Source of the DNA: Micromonospora nigra
Lineage (GTDB): Bacteria; Actinomycetota; Actinomycetes; Mycobacteriales; Micromonosporaceae
Length of the DNA stretch: 64,000 bases
Direction of reading: 5' to 3'
Assembly: GCF_900091585.1 (NCBI RefSeq)
Contig: NZ_FMHT01000003.1
Location: forward strand, 5,075,501-5,139,500
Part shown: piece by piece, positions 38,746-47,813 of the stretch
How the letters are laid out: each line of letters begins with the position of its first letter
Position numbering within the stretch: position 1 is the stretch's first letter
Made by a program: the position numbers and the translations under genes
Notes under the pieces: model-generated
What the model was told of the DNA's origin: nothing
The model's database searches: none
The model's input: only the letters and a program-made list of their open reading frames with translations

Positions 38746-39438
38746 TCAGGACACCAATCCGGTGAGTACGGCGAACGGGACCACCAGGTAGCCGGCGCAG
38801 AGCGCGACGGCGAAGCCCAGCGCCACGAGCCGGGCGCGCTGCTCGCCGCGCGGGGTCTGCTGGCCGAGGCTGCGCAGCGCGCTGAAGAGCCCGTGGCGCA
38901 GGTGGAAGCCGAGGGTGACGACCGCCAGGGTGTAGAAGAGCGTGACGTACCAGCGCTCCGGGGCGAAGTCGGCGACCACGTTGGCGTACGGGCGGGTCGG
39001 GTCGCCGACCGGGTTCAGCGTGCCGGTGGTCAGGTCCAGGATGTGGTAGATCACGAAGAGCAGGATGATCACGCCGCCCCAGCGCATGGTGCGGGCCGCG
39101 TAGCTGCCCCGGACCTTCTTGCGGTGCGCGTACCGCACCGGGCGGGCGGCGCGGGCGCGCAGCGCCAGGGCCGTGGCGGCCCAGATGTGACCGAGTACGG
39201 CGACCACCAGCCCGATCCGCAGGATCCACAGGCCCCAGACGCCCGGCAGCACGGGGGCCCCCAGCTCGCGCAGCCACTCCGCGTAGTGGTTGAACGACCC
39301 GGCGCCCGCGAAGATCTTCAGGTTGCCGAGCATGTGCGCGATGAGGAACAGCACCAGGATGATGCCCGTCACCGCCATGACGGCCTTGAGGCCGACGCTG
39401 GAGCGGATGGGCGACCGGGTTCTCGTCGTGACTACCAC
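38746..39438 (-). CDS. sdhC: Succinate dehydrogenase cytochrome b subunit
   Basis: A 230-residue membrane anchor of the single-subunit (B-type) kind, which explains the lack of sdhD. Five hydrophobic spans are visible, starting with [20 protein letters not shown], and heme-ligand His candidates are in [21 protein letters not shown] and [11 protein letters not shown] 39438 is preferred over ATG 39480, because a -10 box TAGCGT ends 7 bases before the GTG, with TTGGAC 18 bases further upstream; starting at 39480 would put the promoter inside the gene. Divergent from a LysR-type regulator. Confidence 0.92.
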   Translation of the reverse strand: MVVTTRTRSPIRSSVGLKAVMAVTGIILVLFLIAHMLGNLKIFAGAGSFNHYAEWLRELGAPVLPGVWGLWILRIGLVVAVLGHIWAATALALRARAARPVRYAHRKKVRGSYAARTMRWGGVIILLFVIYHILDLTTGTLNPVGDPTRPYANVVADFAPERWYVTLFYTLAVVTLGFHLRHGLFSALRSLGQQTPRGEQRARLVALGFAVALCAGYLVVPFAVLTGLVS

Positions 39439-39445
39439 CTGATCG

Positions 39446-39475
39446 ACGCTAGGAGCACTTTGATCAGTCGTCCAA
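39446..39475 (-). promoter_or_regulatory. sdhCAB promoter (TTGGAC-N18-TAGCGT)
   Basis: On the minus strand TTGGAC (39470-39475), an 18-base spacer and TAGCGT (39446-39451) precede the sdhC GTG by 7 bases. It is a leaderless-type arrangement and supports the chosen sdhC start. Confidence 0.6.
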
Positions 39476-39495
39476 TGCATCGACCTCGCAGTCTT

Positions 39496-39512
39496 GATAG
39501 CCGTAAGCTATC
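39496..39512. promoter_or_regulatory. LysR-type operator (GATAGC-N5-GCTATC)
   Basis: A perfect 6-base inverted repeat with the ATAG-N7-CTAT form typical of LysR-family binding sites. It covers the lysR -10-like box TAAGCT (39504-39509) and lies about 20 bases upstream of the sdhC -35 box. This suits autorepression combined with control of sdhCAB. Confidence 0.65.
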
Positions 39513-39515
39513 TGG

Positions 39516-40445
39516 ATGCAGCTCCACCAACTCAGGTACTTCGTCGCGGTGGCCGAAGTGCGACATTTCACTCAGGCGGCCGATATCGTCGGCATAACCC
39601 AGCCCTCGTTGAGTAAGCAAATTCACGCCCTGGAGGGCACCCTCGGGGCGCCCCTGTTCGAACGGGTAAGGGGCAACATCACCCTCACCGCCGCCGGAAA
39701 GGTGCTGCTGCCGCTGGCCACCCGGATCCTCGCCGACGTCGACACCGCCACCCGCGAGGTGCAGGAACTGGTGGGCCTGCGGCGTGGCCGGGTCCGGCTC
39801 GGCGCGACCCCCAGCCTCGCCACCTCGCTCGCCCCGCCCGTGCTGCGGCGGTTCCGCGACGCCCACCCCACCATCGACCTGCGGGTCGAGGAGGGCGGCT
39901 CCCAGGACCTGGTCCGTGACCTGCTGCACGGCGACCTCGACCTGGCACTGATCATCATGCCGGCGCAGGGCACCGACCCCGGGCTGCGCGCCGACCCGAT
40001 CCTGCGCGAGAGCCTCGTGGTGGCCTCCGTCGACCCGGTGCCCACCGTCGCGCCCGGCGGCGACCTGCGCATCACCGACCTGCGCGACCAGCCACTGGTG
40101 ATGTTCCGGGAGGGCTACGACCTGCGCGACGCCACCCTCCAGGCGTGCCGGGACGCCGGCTTCGAACCGACCCTGTCCGTCGACGGCGGCGAGATGGACG
40201 CCGTCCTCAGCTTCGTCGAGGCGGGGCTGGGCATCGCCCTGGTACCCGGCATCGTGGTCGCCCGGCGACCCGCCATCCGGGTCACCCGCCTCGCTCCGCC
40301 CGGCGTGCGGCGCACCATCGCCGTGGCCCGCCGCCGCGACGCCGTGCCCACCCACGCCGGCCGGGAACTGCGTCGCATCCTGCTCGAGTACGTGCACGAG
40401 GCGACCGCCACCGACGACCTCCCGCCCGGCGTCGAACCACTCTGA
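39516..40445 (+). CDS. LysR-family transcriptional regulator divergent from sdhCAB
   Basis: A 309-residue LysR protein. The HTH (QLHQLRYFVAVAEVRHFTQA then LSKQIHALEGTLGAPLFER) fills about residues 2-60, and the substrate-binding domain starts at GRVRLGATPSLA (about 91). ATG 39516 lies 6 bases after a TAAGCT box that is embedded in the palindromic operator. Position suggests it controls succinate dehydrogenase expression and itself; the inducer is unknown. Confidence 0.92.
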   Translation: MQLHQLRYFVAVAEVRHFTQAADIVGITQPSLSKQIHALEGTLGAPLFERVRGNITLTAAGKVLLPLATRILADVDTATREVQELVGLRRGRVRLGATPSLATSLAPPVLRRFRDAHPTIDLRVEEGGSQDLVRDLLHGDLDLALIIMPAQGTDPGLRADPILRESLVVASVDPVPTVAPGGDLRITDLRDQPLVMFREGYDLRDATLQACRDAGFEPTLSVDGGEMDAVLSFVEAGLGIALVPGIVVARRPAIRVTRLAPPGVRRTIAVARRRDAVPTHAGRELRRILLEYVHEATATDDLPPGVEPL

Positions 40446-40486
40446 AGCTGAGCATGCCGGAAGACGACCGCCTGCGCCGCCCCGCC

Positions 40487-40492
40487 TACGCT
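40487..40492 (+). promoter_or_regulatory. -10-like hexamer of the FAD monooxygenase-like gene
   Basis: TACGCT ends 7 bases before ATG 40500, consistent with a leaderless transcript separate from the lysR gene. Confidence 0.4.
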
Positions 40493-40499
40493 TGCGCGC

Positions 40500-41864
40500 A
40501 TGACGTCGCAGCGCGCCGTGGTGATCGGCGCCAGCATGGGTGGCCTGCTCACCGCTCGCGTCCTCGCCGAGGTGTACGACGAGGTCCTGCTCGTCGACCG
40601 GGACACCGTCCCCGACCAGGCGACCAGCCGCCGGGGCGTCCCACAGGGACGGCAACTGCACGTCCTGCTGGCGCGCGGCCGGCAGGCCCTGGAGGAACTG
40701 TTGCCCGGCGTCGGCGGCGAACTGACCGCCCGCGGCGTCCCCACCGTCGACCTGCACGGGCAGGTGCACTGGTACAACGACGGCTTCCCGATGCGCCGTG
40801 CCCCGTCGCCGTTGACCGGCTTCGGCGTCAGCCGACCCCTGCTGGAGCAGGTGGTCCGCGCCCGCGTCGCGGCCCTGCCCGGGCTGCGGATCAGGACGGG
40901 GTGCGAGGCGACCGGGCTGACCAGCACCGCCGACCGGCGGCGGGTCACCGGCGTACGCCTGCACCCGCGCGACGGCGAGCCGGAGACCGTCGACGCGGAC
41001 CTCGTGGTGGACGCCGCCGGGCGGGGCACCCGCAGCCCCCGGTGGCTCGCCGAACTGGGTCACCGACCGGCCCCCGAGGAGCAGGTCCGGGTGGACGTGA
41101 CCTACCTGACCCGCACCTACCACCGGGAACCGCACCACCTCGACGGCCTGCTCGGGACGCTGGCCAACGCGACACCCGGCCGACCGCGCGGGGGCATCGT
41201 CGCCGTGCAGGAGAACGACCGTTTCGCGGTGGCCCTCAGCGGCATGCTCGGCGAGGAACCCCCGGCCGACGAGGCGGGCATGGTCGAGTTCGCCGACACC
41301 CTCGCCGCGCCACAGATCGCCGAGCTGCTGCGCACCGCCGAGCCGGCCGGGCCGGGGGCCGTCATGCGCTTCCCGGCCAGCGTCCGTCGCCGCTACGAAC
41401 GGCTGCGCCGCTTCCCCGCCGGCTACCTGGTGGTCGCCGACGCCCTGTGCAGCTTCAACCCCCTGTACGGGCAGGGAATGACCGTGGCCGCGCTGGAGGC
41501 GCTGCTGCTGCGCCGGCTACTGGCCCAGCAGGCCCCGGACCGGCTGGCCCGGCGGTTCTTCCGCGGCGCCGCCCGGATCATCGACGGGCCATGGGCCATC
41601 TCGGTCGGCACGGATCTGCGCTTCCCCGAGGTGCCCGGTCGCCGGTCGCCGCGGGTGCGGCTGGTCAACGCGTACGTCCACCGGCTGCACGCCGCCGCGA
41701 CCCGCGACCCGGCGCTCGGCGCGGCTTTCCTGCGGGTGCTCAACCTCGTCGACCCGCCGACCCGGCTGCTCACGCCCGGGGTGCTGCTGCGGGTGCTGCG
41801 CGGCCCCCGCCCCGCCGCCGCCCCGCGGGGTCAGCGGCCCTCCGCGTCGTCCATCGCCCGGTAG
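40500..41864 (+). CDS. FAD-dependent monooxygenase-like oxidoreductase
   Basis: A 454-residue flavoprotein of the squalene-epoxidase/hydroxylase group. The FAD motif is AVVIGASMGGLLTARVLAEV (about 6-25), followed by VDRDTVPDQATSRRGVPQG, VVDAAGRGTRSPRWL (about 169) with the DG-like motif, and the second FAD contact LVVADALCSFNPLYGQGMTV (about 309-328). It resembles actinomycete FAD oxidoreductases of unknown substrate. The 3' end overlaps the convergent hrpA gene by 34 bases. Confidence 0.87.
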   Translation: MTSQRAVVIGASMGGLLTARVLAEVYDEVLLVDRDTVPDQATSRRGVPQGRQLHVLLARGRQALEELLPGVGGELTARGVPTVDLHGQVHWYNDGFPMRRAPSPLTGFGVSRPLLEQVVRARVAALPGLRIRTGCEATGLTSTADRRRVTGVRLHPRDGEPETVDADLVVDAAGRGTRSPRWLAELGHRPAPEEQVRVDVTYLTRTYHREPHHLDGLLGTLANATPGRPRGGIVAVQENDRFAVALSGMLGEEPPADEAGMVEFADTLAAPQIAELLRTAEPAGPGAVMRFPASVRRRYERLRRFPAGYLVVADALCSFNPLYGQGMTVAALEALLLRRLLAQQAPDRLARRFFRGAARIIDGPWAISVGTDLRFPEVPGRRSPRVRLVNAYVHRLHAAATRDPALGAAFLRVLNLVDPPTRLLTPGVLLRVLRGPRPAAAPRGQRPSASSIAR

Positions 41865-44800
41865 ATGCGCTGCTCCGACACCGGGTACGGGGTGCCCAAC
41901 GCCTGCGCGAACACGTTCACCCGCAGTTCCTCGATCATCCAGCGGATCTGCCGCACCGCCGCCGACCGCCGCCGCGCCGGCGGCAGTGCGGCCAGCAGGT
42001 CGTCGTACTCCTTCTGCACCACCGCGATCCGGTCCTGCTGCTGCTTGTCGCGCGCCGGATTGCCCGGCAGCCGGTCCAGGCGACGCTCGATCGCCGTCAG
42101 GTAGCGCAGCAGGTCGGGCAGGCGGGCGTACCCGGCCTCGGTGACGAACCCGGCGTGCACCAGGCCGGACAGCTGGCCGCGGATGTCCGCCAGCGCCGCC
42201 ACCACCGCCAGGTTCCGGGTCGCGCCGAGCCGCTGCTCCACGGCGTACGCGGCGGCGAGCACCCGGCGCACCCGGTCCATCACCTCCACGATGGTGTCCA
42301 CGAGGTCGGCGCGGACCCTGTCCCGCAGCGCCGTGAAGCCCTCGGCGTCCCAGGCGGGCCCGCCCGCGTCCGCGATCAGCCTGTCGATCGCCGCCCCCGC
42401 CGCGTCCTCGATCAGTGCCTGCACCCCGCCGTGCGGGTTGCGGCTCAACGCCAGCTTCGCCTCGTTGGACAGCCGCCCCTGGAGGAACTTCGCCGGTGAC
42501 GGCACGGTCAGCCGCAGCAGCCGCCGGGTGCCCGCCCAGTGCGCGGCCTCCTGCTCCGCCGCGGAGTCGAACACCTTCACGCCCACGGTGGCGCCCTCGT
42601 CCACCAGCGCCGGGTACGCGGTCACCGCGTACCCGGCCCGCACCTGCTCGATGGTGCGCGGCAGGGTGCCGATGTCCCACTGCGTCAGGCCGGTACGCGC
42701 CACGTCCGGCGCGGCGGCGGCCACCACCTGCCGTACCTGGGTGGTGAGCCGGCGTTGCAGGGCCGGCAGGTCCTTGCCCTCGGCGACCGGCTTGTCGTCC
42801 TCGCCGAGCACCCGGAAGGTCACCCGCAGGTGCGCGGGGAGCCGCGCGGTGTCCCACGCGTCACGGGGCACGGTGACCCCGGTCATCCGGCGCAACTGCC
42901 GGGTCAGCGCGTCGAGCAGGGGCTCCTGCCCCGCCGGCATCGCCGCGAGGGCGGCGCGGGCGAAGTCCGGCACCGGGACGAAGTTGCGCCGGATCGCCTT
43001 CGGCAGCGACCGGATCAACGCGATCACGAGGTCCTCGCGCAGGCCGGGCACCTGCCAGTCGAAGCTCTCCGCCGGCACCTGGTTGAGCAGCGGCAGCGGG
43101 ATGTCGACGGTCACGCCGTCGGTCGGGGTGCCCGGGTCGAACGTGTACGTCAGCGGCAGGGTGACCCCGTCGGCCCGCCACTCGTCCGGGTAGTCGTTCT
43201 CGTCGACACCGCCCCGGCCGGCGTTGACCAGCAGCTCACGGGTGAAGGTGAGCAGGTCGGGCCGCTCCCGGCGGGTCTTCTTCCACCAGGCGTCGAAGTG
43301 TCGCCCGGAGACCACGTCGGCCGGGATCCGCTCGTCGTAGAACTGGAAGATCGTCTCGTCGTCGACCAGGATGTCCCGCCGCCGGGCCCGGTTCTCCCAC
43401 TCCTCGACGTCGGCCAGCAGCGCCCGGTTGTCCTGCCAGAAGCGGTGGTGGGTCTGCCAGTCGCCCTCGACCAGAGCGTGCCGGATGAACAGCTCCCGGC
43501 TCAGCGCCGGATCGATCCGGCCGAAGTTGACCTTGCGGGAGGTGACCAGCGGGATGCCGTACAGCGTCACCTTCTCGTACGCCATCACCGCCGCCTGTTT
43601 CTTCTCCCAGTGCGGCTCGCTGTAGCTGCGCTTGACCAGATGTTGTGCCAGCGGCTCCACCCACTCCGGCTCCACCCGGCCGGCCACCCGGCCCCACAGC
43701 CGCGACGTCTCCACCAACTCGGCGGCCATCACCCACCGCGGCGGCTTGCGGAACAGCGCCGAGCCGGGGAACAGGGCGAACCTGGCCCCCGCGCGCCCAG
43801 GTACTCGTGCTTCTGCGGATCCTTCATCCCGACGTGGGACAGCAGCCCGGCCAGCAGCGCCTGGTGCACCTTCGGGGTGTCGATCTCTTCCGGCAGGTCC
43901 GCGCCGGCCCGCCGGCCCGCACCCCGGCCGGCCTCCGTGCCGGTCGCGGTGTCGCGCGCCGGTCGCCCGCCGCGCCCGCCACCGGATTCCGGGGTACGCA
44001 GCACCTGGCGGAGTTGGCTGACGATGTCCTGCCACTCGCGGACCCGCAGGTAGTTGAGGTATTCCGCCCGGCACATCCGGCGGAATGCGCTGGACGACAG
44101 GGCGCGCTGCTGCTCGCGCAGGTACCGCCACAGGTTGAGCAGCGCCACGAAGTCGGACTCGGCGTCGGCGAACCGGGCGTGTGCCTGGTCGGCCTGGGCC
44201 TGCTTCTCGGCCGGACGCTCCCGCGGGTCCTGGATCGACAGGGCGGCGGCGATCACCATGACCTCGGTGGCGCAGCCGTTGCGTTCGCCCTCCAGAACCA
44301 TCCGGGCCAGCCGGGGGTCGACCGGCAACTGCGCCAGCCGCCGCCCCAGCGGGGTGAGCCGCTTCGCCGGGTCGGGCTCCGTCGGGTCCAGCGCGCCCAG
44401 CTCGTGCAGCAGGTTGACGCCGTCGGATACGTTGCGCCGGTCCGGCGGGTCGACGAACGGGAACGCGGCGATGTCGCCCAACCCGATCGCGGTCATCTGG
44501 AGGATGACCGAGGCCAGGTTGGTGCGCAGGATCTCGGGGTCGGTGAACTCCGGCCGGGACAGGAAGTCCTGCTCGTCGTACAACCGGACGCAGATGCCGT
44601 CCGAGGTACGCCCGCAGCGGCCCTTGCGCTGGTTGGCCGACGCCTGTGACACCGGCTCGATGGGCAGGCGCTGCACCTTCAACCGGTTCGAGTAGCGGGA
44701 GATCCGGGCGGTGCCCGGGTCCACCACGTACTTGATGCCGGGCACGGTCAGCGACGTCTCCGCGACGTTGGTGGCCAACACCACCCGGCGTCCCGGGTGC

Positions 44801-45900
44801 GGGGCGAAGACCCGGTGCTGCTCGGCGGTGCTGAGCCGGGCGTACAGCGGGAGGATCTCCGTGCCCAGCAGCGACCGTTTCGACTGCACCAGCTTGCTTA
44901 GCGCGTCGGCGGTGTCCCGGATCTCCCGCTCGCCGGAGAGGAAGACCAGGATGTCGCCGGGCCCCTCGGCGGCGAGTTCCTCGACCGCGTCGCCGATGGC
45001 CTGGATCTGGTCGCGGACGTTCTCCTCGTCGGCCTCCTCGGTCTCCTCGCCGTCGGCCACCTCGACCAGTGGCCGGTAGCGCACCTCCACCGGGTACACG
45101 CGCCCGGAGACCTCCACGACCGGCGCCGGCCGACCTTCGGGGTGCTCCTCGGTCGGCGGGCCGGCGAAGTGCCGGGCGAACCGGTCGGTCTCGATCGTCG
45201 CCGAGGTGATGACGACCTTCAGGTCGGGTCGGCGGGGGAGCAGCTGCCGAAGGTAGCCGAGGATGAAGTCGATGTTCAGGCTGCGTTCGTGCGCCTCGTC
45301 GATGATCAGCGTGTCGTACTGACGCAGCATCCGGTCGGTCTGCAACTCGGCCAGCAGGATGCCGTCGGTCATCAGCTTGACCAGGCTGCGGTCGCTGACC
45401 TGGTCGGTGAAGCGCACCTTGTAGCCGACCACGTCGCCCAGCTCGGTGCCCAGTTCCTCGGCGATGCGGTCGGCCACCGTCCGGGCGGCCAGCCGCCGGG
45501 GCTGGGTGTGCCCGATCAGCCCGTGCACGCCCCGACCCAGCTCCAGACAGATCTTCGGTAGCTGGGTGGTCTTCCCGGAGCCCGTCTCGCCGGCCACGAT
45601 GACGACCTGGTGGTCGCGGATGGCGGCGGCGAGGTCGTCCCGCCGGTCGCTGACCGGCAGGCCCGCCGGATAGGTGATCGCCGGGACCGCCGCCCGACGC
45701 TGCTCCAGGCGGGCCTCCGCGGCGGCCACGTCGGCCACGATCTCTCCCAGCGCCGCCGCGCGCCGGTCGGGGTCACGCAGCCGGCGCAGCCCGTCGAGCC
45801 GTCGGCGCAGGTGGCGCTGGTCGCGGAACAGCAACGGGGAGAGGCGGCGGTGCACCTCGCGGACGGGATCGGCCGCGGCGGGTGTGGCTGGATTCTGCAT
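41831..45900 (-). pseudogene. hrpA: ATP-dependent RNA helicase HrpA, one-base frameshift
   Basis: Two frames together make one HrpA of about 1356 residues, the normal length. The 5' frame (ATG 45900) carries Walker A VAGETGSGKTTQLPKICLEL (about residue 86), DEAHERSLNID, SATIETDRF, the helicase C part (NVAETSLTVPGIKYVVDPG) and HA2. It reads KHEYLGARG and then goes out of frame. The other frame resumes ARFALFPGSALFRKPPRWVM and runs through the DUF3418-like C-terminal region to 41831. One missing G in the C-run 43786-43790 accounts for the break. Both halves look under selection, so a homopolymer error or a very recent mutation is likely. HrpA helicases act in mRNA processing and ribosome rescue. 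Confidence 0.9.
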
Positions 45901-45983
45901 GGCGTGCCAAGGATAGGCAGGCCGCCGGTCGAGCCGCCTCCTGGTTACCCGCCCGTGCCCGGCCCGTCGGCATCCGGCGGACG

Positions 45984-46007
45984 GTGCTCGGGTGCTCGGG
46001 TGCTCGG
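45984..46007. repeat. 8-bp tandem repeat (GTGCTCGG x3)
   Basis: Three perfect head-to-tail copies of GTGCTCGG in the hrpA/deaminase intergenic region, next to the 24-bp repeat. Confidence 0.8.
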
Positions 46008-46016
46008 GTGGTCCGA

Positions 46017-46088
46017 CGGTCGGTCGGTCCGGCGGTCCGGCGGTCGGTCGGTCCGGCGGTCCGGCGGTCGGTCGGTTCGGCGGTTCGG
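46017..46088. repeat. 24-bp tandem repeat, three copies
   Basis: A 24-base unit beginning CGGTCGGTCGGTCCGGCGGT occurs at 46017-46040, 46041-46064 and 46065-46088 (the third with two C-to-T changes), with a partial fourth copy. It is noncoding, between hrpA and the deaminase-like gene. Confidence 0.85.
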
Positions 46089-46176
46089 CGGTCGTCGGGC
46101 GGCTGCCGGCGGTCGGGGGCCGATGCTCGGCGGTCTAATGTTGACCGACGGGCCAGGAACGGACACGGGGACGCCG

Positions 46177-46581
46177 ATGACGATGCGTGACACCGATCGG
46201 GCGCTGGTGCAGGCCGCCACCGCCGTGGTGAAGCTGCGCTGCCGCAGCGACCGGCACACCGTGGCCACCGCCGCGCGGACGGCCGACGGGCGGGTCTTCA
46301 CCGGGGTGAACGTCCGCCACGCCAGCGGCGGGGCCTGCGCGGAACTGGTGGCCGTGGGTGCCGCCGCCACCCAGGGCGTCACCGACCTGGAGACGATGGT
46401 CACCGTGGGGGACCGGGGGCGGGAGGTGCTTGCGCCGTGTCACCGGTGCCGGCAACTCCTGCGGGACCACTTCCCGTCGCTGCGGTTGATCGTCGGCCCG
46501 CTGGACGCGCTGCGCGTCGCGCCGATCGCCGACCTGTCGCCCGGGACGGGTGTGCCCGCCGCCGGGACGCCGACGCCCTGA
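46177..46581 (+). CDS. Cytidine deaminase-like zinc hydrolase
   Basis: A 134-residue protein of the cytidine/blasticidin-S deaminase fold. The active-site motif is HASGGACAELVAVG (about 47-60: zinc Cys and catalytic Glu in CAE), and the second zinc motif is APCHRCRQLL (about 88-97: CxxC). The length suits a tetrameric cytidine deaminase-like enzyme; blasticidin deaminase-like activity is an alternative. ATG 46177 opens the conserved part; ATG 46138 would add a weakly conserved stretch. Preceded by tandem repeats and convergent with the next gene. Confidence 0.82.
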   Translation: MTMRDTDRALVQAATAVVKLRCRSDRHTVATAARTADGRVFTGVNVRHASGGACAELVAVGAAATQGVTDLETMVTVGDRGREVLAPCHRCRQLLRDHFPSLRLIVGPLDALRVAPIADLSPGTGVPAAGTPTP

Positions 46582-46599
46582 CCGGGGCGACCCGCCTCG

Positions 46600-46914
46600 T
46601 CACCCGCCCGACGGGGGATCCTGGTCGGATTCGGCCCCCGAGCCCCGGCGCTGGCGTAGCCACACCACGCCGCCGGCTGCCGCCCCCAGCACCAACAGGC
46701 CGATCTTGAATCCGGTCCGGCCGATGGCGAGGTGGCCGAGGCCGGTGATGACGACCCCGCCCAACCACGACGGGTCGAGAAAGCGCCATCGGTCGGTGTT
46801 CCACTCCCAGTCGCGCAGCCACCAGCCGACCGCCACGAGCCCGAGCCCGAGCGCGCCGGCGATCAGCGCCGAGAACAACAGGGTGCGGCGGGACCCGCCG
46901 TCAGCGACCGTCAT
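46600..46914 (-). CDS. Small membrane protein (104 aa)
   Basis: Three hydrophobic stretches (LLFSALIAGALGLGLVAVGW, LGGVVITGLGHLAIG, IGLLVLGAAAGGVVWL) separated by WLRDWEWNTDRWRFLDPSW suggest a small integral membrane protein with a cytoplasmic basic tail (RQRRGSGAES). ATG 46914 is 7 bases after a TAGCGT box, so it is probably leaderless. Family not recognised. Confidence 0.65.
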   Translation of the reverse strand: MTVADGGSRRTLLFSALIAGALGLGLVAVGWWLRDWEWNTDRWRFLDPSWLGGVVITGLGHLAIGRTGFKIGLLVLGAAAGGVVWLRQRRGSGAESDQDPPSGG

Positions 46915-46921
46915 GCCTGAA

Positions 46922-46927
46922 ACGCTA
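46922..46927 (-). promoter_or_regulatory. -10-like hexamer of the small membrane protein gene
   Basis: TAGCGT on the minus strand, ending 7 bases before ATG 46914, with no ribosome site between. Confidence 0.45.
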
Positions 46928-47049
46928 GGCGACCGGCGGGGTGGGACCGTCCAAGGGAGGACGGTCCTGTCACCACCTGTGGGCGTACCCGCAGCCCGGC
47001 ACGCGGCGTGGAGCCGCGGACCGGGCCGGGGGCCGACCGTTCGCACTGG

Positions 47050-47694
47050 TCAGGCGGCCGTGGACCAGATGGAGCGGAAGGCGGCGGCCTCGCCGGCGAG
47101 CCAGCGTTCGATCTCGTCGGTCTTCGCCCCGGCCGGCGTGCGGTGGGCCTGACCGCGCCGCACGTCGACCAGCACCGGGGTGGCGTGCGGGAGCATCGCG
47201 TCCATGTGTCGGGCCATCAGGTGCAGGGTGGCCAGCACCGCCTCCCCGCTCGGCGGCGCCTCGTCGAAGTGCAGCCGCACGGCCTCGGCGTGACCGTCGG
47301 CGTACCGGACGCCGAAGTGTGGATTGATCTTGACGGGCAGATCGCCGAGCATGGCGATCGCATCGCGGGTCTGGGCCAGGTCGACGCCGCGGGGCTCGCC
47401 GAGGGAACGCAGCCAGGCGGTCGCGCCCGGCACCAGGGCCTGGTAGAGCGGACGCCAGCGGGGCTTGACCACATCGACCACCTGTTCCAGGTGGGTGCCG
47501 CCGGTGTGGAAGGCGATGTCGGCCTTCAGCGCCTTGACGAACTGGCCGTGCGGGTTGAAGCCGGAGCGGCTGGCCCGCTGCCGGCGCAGGCCACCGACGA
47601 AGGTGGCCTTGGTGGGGCCGGTGCGGTCGACGTAGCGGGTGAAGCCGAGCAGCGTCGCGTACGGCGTGAGGGGGGTGGAGGCGGGCGTGGTCAC
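47050..47694 (-). CDS. Conserved hypothetical protein (214 aa)
   Basis: A soluble protein with LLGFTRYVDRTGPTKATFVG (about 15), FHTGGTHLEQVVDVVKPRWR (about 62), VKINPHFGVRYADGHAEAVR (about 122) and VRLHFDEAPPSGEAVLATLH. The even composition and regular strand/helix pattern argue for a real folded protein. No catalytic motif is recognised. ATG 47694 follows GGGAGG. It stands alone before the Ski2-like helicase. Confidence 0.75.
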   Translation of the reverse strand: MTTPASTPLTPYATLLGFTRYVDRTGPTKATFVGGLRRQRASRSGFNPHGQFVKALKADIAFHTGGTHLEQVVDVVKPRWRPLYQALVPGATAWLRSLGEPRGVDLAQTRDAIAMLGDLPVKINPHFGVRYADGHAEAVRLHFDEAPPSGEAVLATLHLMARHMDAMLPHATPVLVDVRRGQAHRTPAGAKTDEIERWLAGEAAAFRSIWSTAA

Positions 47695-47769
47695 GGGCTT
47701 CCTCCCAGGTCAGGAACCTGATTAGTACATACATTCTAATCGACGGGCCTGACATCGCCCAGGGTAGGA

Positions 47770-47802
47770 AAGGGGCCGTCCGGGCATCCCGGACGGCCCC
47801 TT
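47770..47802 (-). terminator. Perfect 15-bp hairpin terminator after the Ski2-like helicase gene
   Basis: AAGGGGCCGTCCGGG (47770-47784) and its exact complement (47788-47802) flank a CAT loop, 11 bases beyond the helicase stop. This is the strongest hairpin seen in the window. Confidence 0.75.
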
Positions 47803-47813
47803 CGAAGAAGTTC

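Noticed and set aside
39439..39480. sdhC start at ATG 39480
   Set aside because: This would place the TAGCGT promoter box inside the gene and leave 35 bases for two divergent promoters and an operator; GTG 39438 fits the leaderless pattern.
43780..43800. Programmed ribosomal frameshift in hrpA
   Set aside because: No slippery heptamer with a downstream pseudoknot is evident, HrpA proteins are not known to need one, and a second gene in the window shows the same one-base loss in a G/C run.
46017..46088. Possible CRISPR array
   Set aside because: Units are contiguous 24-base repeats with no spacers, and no cas gene is near.
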